Shown here: positions 47,602-58,600 of the stretch, one piece after another
Position numbering within the stretch: position 1 is the first letter of the stretch
How the letters are laid out: each line of letters starts with the position of its first letter
Source: Symsagittifera roscoffensis
Lineage: Eukaryota; Xenacoelomorpha; Acoela; Convolutidae
NCBI RefSeq assembly: GCF_963678635.1
Contig: NC_087069.1
Span: forward strand, 46,828,276 to 46,892,275
DNA length: 64,000 nucleotides
Direction of reading: 5' to 3'
Program-made: the position numbers and the translations under genes
Notes under the pieces: generated by a model
Told to the model about the DNA's origin: nothing
Database searches by the model: none
The model's input: only the letters and a program-made list of their open reading frames with translations

Positions 47602-47817
47602 CTACTTTGTCTTTTTCAAAATTGTTTTAAAAACTTATCACTAAAAAAGAGAAAAGAACACAAGCACGACTAAACTAGAAGGCAAGCATATCGATATTAT
47701 GACTCTAGTCTACCATAGGTTGGTTTTCTTTTCTTTTTTGTATCCTTTGTTTTTTTTGTTGTAAATGAGTAAAATATAAGAACTAAAAAGTTGGCAGGAG
47801 CTAGATTAAAACCACAA
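47602..47817. other. Spacer
   Basis: Short AT-rich spacer between two - strand loci; nothing recognised. Confidence 0.4.
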
Positions 47818-48207
47818 CTACTCCAACAATGAGTACAGTATCTGTATAGTCATGGTTTCCCGATTCCACAGAAGATTTGCAGCGCACTTCGTATACTTGG
47901 TCAGTAATGACGTCTGAGTTACAAAGGGGAACTCTTGCCCACAACAAAGTGACTGTCTAGAGGAGTTTCGGGCAAAACCGGGAAATGCAGGCTTACAGCA
48001 GGAGTGAGGTATGTTCAAACTTCCGTTTTCCAAAGCCAAAATCGAACTGCATGAACTAAAACAGTAAAAACATCTCGAATGCTGTCCTGTCCGAACAGCA
48101 TGAAGAATGCTAAATATATGTCTATTGTTTTTGTTTTCCCCATAAATTGCAGTCACCCATCCAATCACAGAAAATAACAGAATAGTTCTCATTATAATTG
48201 GTAACAA
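47818..48207 (-). CDS. Small secreted cysteine-rich protein, hypothetical
   Basis: Single-exon frame of 129 codons. A signal peptide is evident, most simply from the second Met (MRTILLFSVIGWVTAIYG, start at 48192), although the first Met also works. The mature part has eight cysteines: RCFYCFSSCSS, HSCCKP, SLCCGQE and TKCAANLL. The CxxC opening recalls Ly6/uPAR three-finger proteins, but the closing CC-x4-CN of that family is absent, so the resemblance is weak. It lies in the same orientation as the tetraspanin-like locus, 217 bp upstream of it, and about 1.3 kb before the divergent cysteine-rich gene 2. Function unknown. Confidence 0.45.
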   Translation of the reverse strand: MLPIIMRTILLFSVIGWVTAIYGENKNNRHIFSILHAVRTGQHSRCFYCFSSCSSILALENGSLNIPHSCCKPAFPGFARNSSRQSLCCGQEFPFVTQTSLLTKYTKCAANLLWNRETMTIQILYSLLE

Positions 48208-48560
48208 AAATTTTTGAACATAGTTTGGAGCAATTACAAAAAGATCAGACGCAAAAAATAGTTTGTGAAATCTAGATTGTGAAAAAACATAATATGAACT
48301 TGTCTTCGTTTATTCAACCTGTCAAAAACCAATGAAGCACTGTTACACAAATGAAAATGTTCTTGTACATTAAACTGACAAAAATTCAACTAAAAGCATT
48401 CTGTTTCTTATCTTCATATCTTTCAACCTTAAGAAATCACAAAAACCATTTAAACCTTGTTGCGTAAAAACAAAGACCAAACCACAAGAAAAAAATCAAG
48501 GAAAAAAACACAAATCAGCTGAAAAAAACAATAAAAGTATTAGTGAGTGTCGCAAAAGAA
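48208..48560. other. Intergenic
   Basis: AT-rich; no gene or repeat recognised. Confidence 0.35.
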
Positions 48561-49640
48561 CTCCAATCATAAAAAATGGACTAGTTGAACATGAATCTAA
48601 TTTACAAGTCGACGGAAGCGTTTCTAGTTTGGTCTACAAAAGGAGCTGAAGAATTAAATTTGGAATGTTTTTTTTGCAACACTTATGGTCGATTTGAAAA
48701 AAAAAATCATTCAAAAAAGAAGTCACTTTTCCGGCTTCTTTTTACCACTTTTCAATTTCTGACATCAAAGTCATGGATATTTTTCACTGCATTCTGGCTA
48801 ACGTTTTTGGAGCGGCTTATTCGTTTGAAGGATTTTAGAGGTCTGAATATCTGCAGTTTTTTTTATTTCATCTAGTCTGCCCTTTGTTCAGTTTTATAAG
48901 ATTTGGGGTTTGATATATGTCAGTTTGACATGATTACTGGTGAGCTTTGAATCGAGTACATTCTTGAACGGGCCAAAATATTCCGGCCATTTTAACTCTT
49001 AGGCTGCGATACAAGAAACCATCCTCAGCACTTAAATTCTTAAAGTAATTTACTCTCATAAAAAATTTAAAGCGTTTGACACTAGCTAAAATCGGAAACC
49101 TTTCTTGCTAAAACAATCTTGAACAAAAAGTTTGTTGTTTTCTCCGAAAATCAGTGTACTGTTTACAAACATCAACCAGCCATACCCTGATAATATTGGT
49201 CAAGTTCAACAAGACCTCTTAACCTTTAATTATATATTAAGTATTAAATATATCACCATATAACTGTTCTTTTGAAGTAAGAAGTTGACGTCCAACAATA
49301 AACTATGGATTAGTTGATCAAGATTCTAATTTGAAAGTGAACGGATGCGTCACAAATGGGTCCAGAAAGAAGCGCTACTGAATTAAATTTGGAGATGTTC
49401 CATTGAAACACGTGCTGCTTATTTGAAGAAAAAAAACAAAAAAACAAATCACTCAAAACAGAAGTCATTTTTCAGACTTCTTCCTACCATTCTTCAATTT
49501 CTAATATCAAAGTCATGGTTGCTTTTTACTGTGTTCTGACTATTCTCATTGGAGCTGTTCATTCGTTTGAAGGATTTTTTAGAGGTCAGAAACATCTGCA
49601 ATTTTTTACTCATTTCATCTAGCCTGACTTATGTTGAGTT
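48560..49640. repeat. Tandem duplication of the 5' end of gene 2
   Basis: Bases about 48560-48900 and 49300-49640 are related with a constant offset of about 742 bp. Both have a GAATTAAATTTGGA block, an AAGTCA.TTTTC..ACTTCTT block, ATCAAAGTCATGG and TTCGTTTGAAGGATTTT. The right copy holds the usable first exon of gene 2; the left copy is decayed. Confidence 0.7.
48773..48840 (+). pseudogene. Decayed copy of the signal-peptide exon
   Basis: ATG at 48773 begins MDIFHCILANVFGAAYSFEG, aligned with gene 2's MVAFYCVLTILIGAVHSFEG. A two-base shortening of the T run before the splice donor puts a TAG stop in frame and destroys phase-1 splicing. The exon has lost most of the hydrophobic core. It is a relic of a third gene copy or of a local duplication of exon 1 only. 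Confidence 0.65.
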
Positions 49641-52600
49641 TCATAAGATTTGGTGTTTGAGATATGTCAATTTGACATCATTACTCATAAGCTTTGAATC
49701 GAATGCGCCCTTGAACGGACCAAATTATTCAGGCAAATTTAACTTTAAGGATCCAAGAATCCATCTTGAGTACTTAAAATCTTCAAGTAATTTTTTCTCT
49801 CGTGAAAAATTTAGATTTTATAAGTTTAACCGCCAATAATTTCAGTGAATACATCCGATCAGTTTGTGTGTTAAATTTCGTTTTATTTTTCAGAAAACTA
49901 AAATTTTCCAAAATTAACTTAAATCAATTGCAAAAAAATACAAAAAATTGTTTTTTTTTTAATATTTAAAAGTGTAAAAAGTTATTGGTGAAACATTGGT
50001 AATTCAAAGTAGTTTTAATTCAAAATATTCCAAGCAAAAAATATCTAGTAACCCAGTTTTCTCCAATTGGGTTATTTATAGGAATTTTTTCCCAGAGTTT
50101 CCTTATAATTTACGAATCTTGTAATGTACAAGTTGCGAAAATTGAAAACGTCCAATTAATCAAATTTTTATTTTGGTTTCATTAACTTTGTTGATGCTTT
50201 TCCATTTTTCTGCTGTCTTTTTTGAAAAACTCATTGGTGAAACATTGGTAATTCAAATCATTTTCAATACCAATCAAAATTTATCTATTAACCCAGTTTC
50301 CTTTAATTGGGTTTTGTATAGAACTTTTTTTCTAGGGTTTCCTTGTAATTTAGGAATCTTGTAATGTACGAGTTGCAAAAATTGAAAACATCCAACTATT
50401 CAATATTTATTCTGGTTTCAAGAATTTTGTTGATTTTTTTGCCAGTTTCTGCTAACTTTATTCTAAGAAGTTAATGGTGAAACATTGGTAATTCAAATCA
50501 GTTTTAAACAAAAAAAAATATTCCAAGCAAAAATAATCTTTTAACCCAATTTCCTCCAATTGGGTTATTTATAGAATTTTTTTCTAGTGTGTCCTTGTAA
50601 TTTACGCTTCTTGTAATGTACGAGTTGCAAAAATTGAAAACGTCCGATTAATCAATTTTTTTTGTTTCATAAATTTAGTTGATGTTTTTCCTTTTTTCTG
50701 CTGACTTTTTTGAAAAAGTTATTGGTGAAACATTGGTAATTCAAATCAGTTTAAATTCAAAGTACTCCAGGCAAAAATTATCTTTTAACCCAGTTTCCTT
50801 CAATTGGGTTATTTATAGGATTTTTTTTCTATAGTTTCCTTGTAATTTACTCAACTTGTAATGTAAGAGTTGCAACAATTGAAAACGTCCGATTAATCAG
50901 TATTTATTTTGGTTTTCCAAAATTTTGTTGAGGTTTTTCCATTTTTCTGCTCACTTTAAGTAAAAAGTTATTGTTGAAACATTGGTTACTCAAATCAGTT
51001 TTAACTTAAAATATTCCAAATTAAAATTATCTTATAACCCAGTTTCTCCCAATTGGGTTATTTATAGAAATTTTTTTCTAGAGTTTCCTTGTAATTTACG
51101 CATCTTGTAAAGTACGAGTTGCAAAAATTGAAAAACGTCCAATTAATCAATATTTGTTTTGGTTTCATAAATTTTGTTGATGTTTTTCCATTTTTCTGCT
51201 CACTTTATAAAAAAAGGTAATGGTAAAACATTGGTAATTCAAATCAATTTTTTTCTAAATATTTCTTCTACAATTATCTATTTCCTCCCATTGTGTTATT
51301 TATAGGAATTTGTTTTCTTAAGTTTCTTTGTTTTTACGAATCTTGTAGTGTACAAGTTGCAAAAATGAAAAAGTCCGATTAATCAATATTTATTTTGGTT
51401 TCCAAAATTTTGTTGATGTTTTTCCATTTTTTGCTGACTTTAATGTAAAAAGTTATTGTTGAAACATTGGTAATTCAAATCAGTTTTAATTTGAAAAATT
51501 TCAAGCTAAAATTATCTCATAACCCAGTTTCTCGTAACTGGGTTATTTATAGAACTTTTTTTTCTAGAGTTTCCTTGTAATTTACGCATCTTGTAATGTT
51601 CGAGTTGCAGTATTGAAAACATCCAATTAATCAATATTTGTTTTGGTTTCATAAATTTTGTTGATGACTTTCAATTTTTTTGCTGACTTTAATCTAAAAA
51701 GATATTGTTGAAACATTGGTTTCAAATAAGTTTTAATTTAAAATATTCCAAGCTAAAATTATCTCACAACCCGGTTTCTCGTAATTGGGTTGTTTATAGA
51801 ATATATTTTTTTGGAGTTTTCTTGTAATTTACGCATCTTGTAATGTACGAGTTGCAAAATTGAAAACGTCCCATTAATCAATATTTGTTTTGGTTTAATA
51901 AATTTTGTTGATGTTTTTCCATTTTTCTGCTGACTTTAATAAAAAAAGATATTGGTGAAACATTGGTAATTCAAATCAATTTTAATTTGAAATATTCCAA
52001 GCTAAAATTATCTCATAACCCAGTTTCTCGTAATTGGGTTAATTATAGAAAAATTTTTTACTGGAGTTTTCTTGTAATTTACGCATCTTGTAATGTACGA
52101 GTTGCAAAATTGAAAACGTCCCATTAATCAATATTTGTTTTGGTTTAATAAATTTTGTTGATGTTTTTCCATTTTTCTGCTGACTTTAATAAAAAAAGAT
52201 ATTGGTGAAACATTGGTAATTCAAATCAATTTTAATTTGAAATATTCCATGCTAAAATTATCTCTAAGCCCAGTTTCTCCTAATTGGGTTATTTATGGAA
52301 AATTTTTTCTAGAGTTTCCTTGTAATTTACGCATTTTGTAATGTACGAGTTGCAAAATTGAAAACGTCCCATTAATCAATATTTGTTTTGGTTTCATAAA
52401 TTTTGTTGATGTTTTTCCATTTTTCTGCTGACTTTAATAAAAAAAGATATTGGTGAAATATTGGTAATTCAAATCAATTTTAATTTAAAATATTCCATGC
52501 TAAAATTAGGCTCTTTTCCAGTTCCCCCCCCCCTTTCAAATTCAATTTTGAAAAGCTTAATTAACGTTGTCATAAGGCAATGAAATTTGGCGTGGTGAAC

Positions 52601-55600
52601 AAATCGACAATTGTGAACAGATTCGTTCTTCATATTTTACAGCGTAACATCACGCATTTAGCCGTAGTAACACGTAAAACAAAAATAAAACTCGGTATTT
52701 TGAAAGGGGGGAACTGGAAAAGAGCCTAAAATTATCTCAAAACCCAGTTTCTCCTAATTGGGTTATTTATGGAATTTTTTTCTAGAGTTTCCTTGTAATT
52801 TACGCATCTGGTAATGTACGAATTAAAAAAGTTTGAAAATGTCCGATTAAACAATATTTGTTTTGGTTTCATAAAATTGTTGATGCTTTTCCATTTTTCT
52901 GCTGACTTTATTGTAAAAAGTTATTGTTGAAACATTGGTTACTCAAATCAGGGCTCTGTTTCCTTTCCCCCCCCACCACCTGCGAGTTTTTACATGTAAA
53001 TTTGTTGACCACTTTATTGGATTGTTATGAAAATTTACATACAGACTAATAAGGCTACGACAAATATATTTGGTCTTCATACTCAACCTCGTAAAACCAC
53101 TCGTTACACTTAAAAAATGAAGCTCGTGTGAGGTGGGGGGGGGGGGGGAAGGAAAAAGAGCCCAAATCAGTTTTAACTTAGAATATTCCAAATTAAAATT
53201 ATCTTTTAACCCAGTTTCTCCCAATTGGGTTATTTGTAGAATTTTTTTCTAGAGTTTCCTTGTAATTTACGCATCTTGTAAAGTACGAGTTGCAAAAATT
53301 GAAAAACGTCCAATTAATCAATGTTTGTTTTGGTTTCATAAATTTTGTTGATGTTTTTCCATTTTTCTGCCCACTTAGGAAAAAGGTAATGGTAAAACAT
53401 TGGTAATTCGAATCAATTTTTTTTTCTTAATATTTCATCTAAAATTATCTATTTCCTCCCACTGGGTTATTTTTCAGAATTTTTTTTCTAAAATTTCTTT
53501 GTTTTTTACGAACCTTGTAATGTACAAGTTGCAAACATGAAAAAGTCCGATTAATCAATATTTATTTTGGTTCCAAAATTTTGTTGATGTTTTTCCATTT
53601 TTCTGCTGACTTTAATGTAAAAAGTTATTGTTGAAACATTGGTAATTCAAATCAGTTTTAATTTAAAATACTTTAAGCTAAAATTTTCTCTTAACCCAGT
53701 TTCTCGTAACTGGGTTATTTATAGATTTTTTTCTAGAGTTTCTTTGTAATTTACGCATCTTGTAATTAGGAGTTGCAAAGTTGAAAACGTCCAACTAATC
53801 AATATTTGTTTTGGTTTCATAAATGTTGTTGATGTTTTTCCATTTTTCTGCTGACTTTAATGTAAAAAGATATTGTTGAAACATTGGTTTCAAATAAGTT
53901 TTAATTTAAAATATTCCAAGCTAAAATTATCTCACAACCCGGTTTCTCGTAATTGGGTTATTTATAGAATATATTTTTTTGGAGTTTTCTTGTAATTTAC
54001 GCATCTTGTAATGTACGAGTTGCAAAATTGAAAACGTCCGATTAATCAATATTTATTTTGGTTCTAAAATTTTGTTGATGTTTTTCCATTTTACTGCTGA
54101 CTTTAATGTAAAAAGATATTGTTGAAACATTGGTAATTCAAATAAGTTTTAATTTAAAATATTCCAAGCTAAAATTATCTCATAACCCAGTTTCTCGTAA
54201 TTGGGTTAATTATAGAAAAATTTTTTACTGGAGTTTTCTTGTAATTTACGCATCTTGTAATGTACGAGTTGCAAAATTGAAAACGTCCAATTAATCAATA
54301 TTTGTTTTGGTTTCATAAATTTTGTCGATGTTTTTCCATTTTTCTGCTGACTTTAATTTAAAAAGATATTGGTGAAACATTGGTAATTCAAATCAATTTT
54401 AATTTAAAATATTCCAAGCTAAAATTATCTCATAACTCAGTTTCTCGTATTTGGGTTATTTATAGAATTTTTTTCTAGAGTTTCCTGGTAATTTATGCAT
54501 CTTGTAATGTACGAGTTGCAAAAATTGAAAACGTCCGATGAATCAATATTTGTTTTGGTTTCATAAATTTTGTTGATGTTTTTCCATTTTTCTGTTGAAT
54601 TTAGTGTAAGAAATTATTGGTGAAACATTGGTAATTCAAATCAGTTTTAATTCAAAGTATTCCCAGCAAAAATTAAGCATATCATCAATGCAATCATCAA
54701 CAGTTTTCCTACAGTCCAAAATAAATGCTCAGTTTAACTTCTATAATGAATAATTTTAAGGTCAACGGTAAAGCTGATTGAGAGAAAATTCCCATATGGC
54801 CTCATCTGAGGAAATTTTGATCAAGCCTAGTGAAAAATGATCATTGTTTTTATGTGCAGACCTTTATTATAGATAGAGTGTCAGAAATGAGGAATTGTTT
54901 CTTTTTTTTGCATAAAAGGATCAGTTATATGGATGCCAATTTTTGGTCTGTAAAAAATTGGGCGGGCTCTTTTCTAGTTCCCCCCTTTCAAAATGCCGAG
55001 TTTTACTTTTGTTCTACGTGTTTTTATGACTAAATGTGTGATGTTTCGCTGTAACGTATGAAAAACAAATCTGTTCAGAATTGTCGATTTGTTCTTCACA
55101 CCAAATTTCATCGTATTATTAGTACGTTGAATAGACTTTTCAAAACTGAATTTGAAAGAGGGGATTGGAAAAAAGCCAAAAATTGAATGCTATGAAATGT
55201 TTCCATTTGAATAGTTTTGGCACTGAAATTTTTGTTTTGCAGAAGAGTTGGAAAAACGAGTGGATCCAAATGAAGGAAAGTATTTGGGAAAACTTTGCGG
55301 AAAAGACTACTCTTGTCCCGATTACGGAATGTGCAAAAACTACCTTTGCGTTAGGAGATCTTGTGATGAAAACAACAGAAGAAGTTGCCCGGAAACATCC
55401 GAGTGTAAAGACGGAAAATGCTATCTTCGTAAGTTGAAAAATTTTCCAATCCATGTTTTGCAAAATTGCCATTTTTGTTCCCACCACTGAAAAATCAACT
55501 ACCAAAAATAAGTGGCGGAAGGGTTCAAAATATATTAGATGAACTCCACTGCAGTCGTGATTCGAGCACTATTGAAAAATTACTAGAAGCATTCCTTGTT

Positions 55601-58600
55601 GTAGAGAAAAATCGGTTCACTATTTTTTTGATTTTCGGTCTAAGTTTGAGAAAATAAAACGAGCGAGCAGGTTGTAACACAAAAAACTTGATAGATAAAA
55701 TTTAGCTTCTAAAAGCGCCTTTGACAACAAAAAAGTCTTTAAAACTGCCAAAAAAATTGCAATTATTTTTTTTTAAAAAAATTGTATGTAACATACTCAA
55801 AAGTACTTAGTTTCTAGGTTTTCGCTCAGATCTGCTTGCTCGCAGCCGAATGAACAAAAAACATCAGAAAATGAAAAAAAATAAACATAATATACCTAAA
55901 AATATTAGATGAACTCCACTGCAGTCGTGATTCGAGCACTATTAAAAAATTACTAGAAGAATTCCTTGTTGTAGAGAAAAATCGGTTCACTATTTTTTTG
56001 ATTTTCGGTCTAATTTTGAGAAAATAAAACGAGCGAGCAGGTTGTAACACAAAAAACTTGATAGATAAAACTTAGCTTCTAAAAACGCCTTTTGACAACA
56101 AAAAAGTCTTTAACACTGCCAAAAAAAATTGCAATTATTTTTTTTTTAAATTGTATGTAACATACTCAAAAGTACTAGGTTTTCGTTCAGATCTGCTTGC
56201 TCGCAGCCGAATGAACAAAAAACATCAGAAAATGAAAAAAAAATAAACATAATATACCTATTTTTGGTGTTGGAAATTTCTGTTCTGCTTGCACAGCTGC
56301 GGTATATCTTTTTGTATTCTAGAATGTCTTTTTAACGTACACAATAATTGAAATCCAAAACAGCTATAACCGGTTGGATACACTCGATGTGACTGTTGGT
56401 ATGATTGTCCTCCTCACCCTCCTTTATACAAGAATCATATGCTGTTACTATTTTACTTGATCAACCTTAAATGCTGTTTGAATATGCCTTATTGGTCGTT
56501 AAGCTGTTTTGCATAATCGAAAAGCTATACAAAACTGGAATAATTGTTTGGATCTAATTTCAGATAGAAAAACAGCATTACAATTTTAAAACAACATTTT
56601 CTTGACTTCATATAAAAACAAGACTGCTCGTATCAGAGCGAAGCCTTTTAACGTCTATGGAGCAGTAATAACATGAAAAATTTAAATATAATAAAAACAA
56701 AATATTTTTTTTTAATTGAAATTTTTTGTTGAAACAAGTACTAGGTGATAGATTTTGCTCCTTTTAACAAATCAGGTATGATATATAAGCTTTCTTGAAC
56801 CAATTTGGAACGATTTCTCAGACGGAATAAATCTCCGCTTACGCGTTAATAGCGTGAAATGTATCGCGCGTTTATAGTCGCAAATTGGCCAAATTAGCAG
56901 TTAAAAATGATCACAGGTAAATTATCTTTTCAAATTTTGGCTCAGGACATCAATACTTTTCGAATGATATTTTAAAAACAACGTCCAAAAAACGGCTCGT
57001 TAAAAAGTTGAAATTTGTCTGAAGAAAAACAAACCTACACCAAGCACAAATATTCCGTTACTTTCATAGCAAAAATCGGAACAATAACTTTAAACATTTG
57101 TTGACTTCCAGTGTAGTCATATGGAAAAAAATCAAAATGGTTGATATCTATTCGATTTTGCTGAAGTATTAGTAATAAGGCGTTGGTTATAATGTTTTTT
57201 GATATCTAGGTTTTCTGCCATGAATGACAATTCTATGAGTGCCAATTCACATCAGCAAAGTTGCAAAACTTACATTATAAAACCAGCCCATGTGAACAAA
57301 ATTACGCCTATTTTTACGAAAAGAACTGTCTCCCTCTTTCAGCTTTTTTTAATGGAATTGCTTTTTTTTACTGCTTAAGTAACATAATTTTACTCTTAAT
57401 ACGAAGTTTTCAAGTAGAAGTCTGTAAATTGAATCTGTTTTCAAACTATTTTCTGAAGCAATTTTTCAAAATTTGATTTTTCCCCAGAAAACAACGTACT
57501 TTAATTTGACTTCACTTCAAAGTTTGATTTTTAAGTAAAATATATTTTGGTCGAAAGCAATTTAGTTTTCATGGTTTTTTCCCAAGAACAAATTTTGAGT
57601 AAGTGAAATTCAAAAACAGTAGAAATTGGGTATTTGCTTTCCAGCCTTTAGCACGAACACCAAAAATTTGGTGTAATCAAGGATGGTGTAATATAGCTTT
57701 TTAAGTTCTTTATGCGTATTCTTATGGCAGGCAGACATTCGGGAAAAAAGTTTAAAATAACTATTCAAAATTGACTATTAAAAATGTTGCTGAAGGTTTT
57801 CAAAAGTACTGAATGAAGTGAAATCACTTAACTTTGTCTAGGTGATTTTTTTGTGATTTTTTTTAAGAAAACGTTTTAAAAATTGTTGACGCTCAATTTT
57901 GGTTTTTCTCCGTTTGTGGTATGATTTTTTTTAAGTTTCCTTGTTATCATTTTCTTCGTTAAAAGGAAGGCAAAATCGATAGCAAACATCAATTTGCATC
58001 AACTTAAAAGTCACGAAAAACGTAATCGAAATCTATTTTTGAAAATGGAATTTTTTATAAGACTTCCCAGTAAATTAAAAATCTACATATTGATCCAGTT
58101 TTCTCAAATTGGGTAGATTTTATCAAAAAAATGCAAATTATAAAATATTAATGAACTTGAAAGATGGCATAGTTTTTTTCTTTGAAAATTTTTCCCTCCA
58201 AGTTATTTTTCCTCTTTCCTTGCTATCGTTACTTTTTTCCAACTGTCAGTTGTCTATATTTTTCTATGGATAACTCTAGGGAAATATTGTGTGGATATAG
58301 TTTCAAAAAGGCATATTGCGATACACTTTCGAACGAAAGTTCCCTTGGTTTGAAAAGTTATATGCATAACTCAACGAATGAATTTGTTGAGTTTTAGAGT
58401 AGTTACTTTGAAAAGAACCAAGAAACGGTAATGATTGATATCTACTCGCAATATCTACTCGTAATGATAAACGTGTGCTGGAGCGTAAGTTATGATGTTT
58501 CCTGAAGTTATGGTTATTGATCTTGATCCTGACAGATTAAGAGTTCCAATTAACATCGCCACAATTAAGAAACAAAATTTTTAAAATCCCAACCTGGTTG

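Larger units (their letters stand above)
49880..54690 (+). repeat. Intronic satellite, about 18 monomers of 240-250 bp
   Basis: The word AACATTGGT marks the monomers at about 49995, 50235, 50480, 50730, 50978, 51228, 51464, 51714, 51960, 52210, 52455, 52932, 53398, 53638, 53882, 54128, 54378 and 54625. After subtracting two inserted MITEs every interval is 236-252 bp. Each monomer has an inverted pair AACCCAGTTTCTC..AATTGGGTT, then CTTGTAATTTACGCATCTTG, TGTACGAGTTGCAAAA, GTCC.ATTAATCAATATTT and GTTGATGTTTTTCCATTTTT. It fills most of intron 1 of gene 2. Confidence 0.9.

Noticed and set aside
52943-53224. 93-codon - strand frame
   Set aside because: It spans a MITE and satellite DNA; no coding features.
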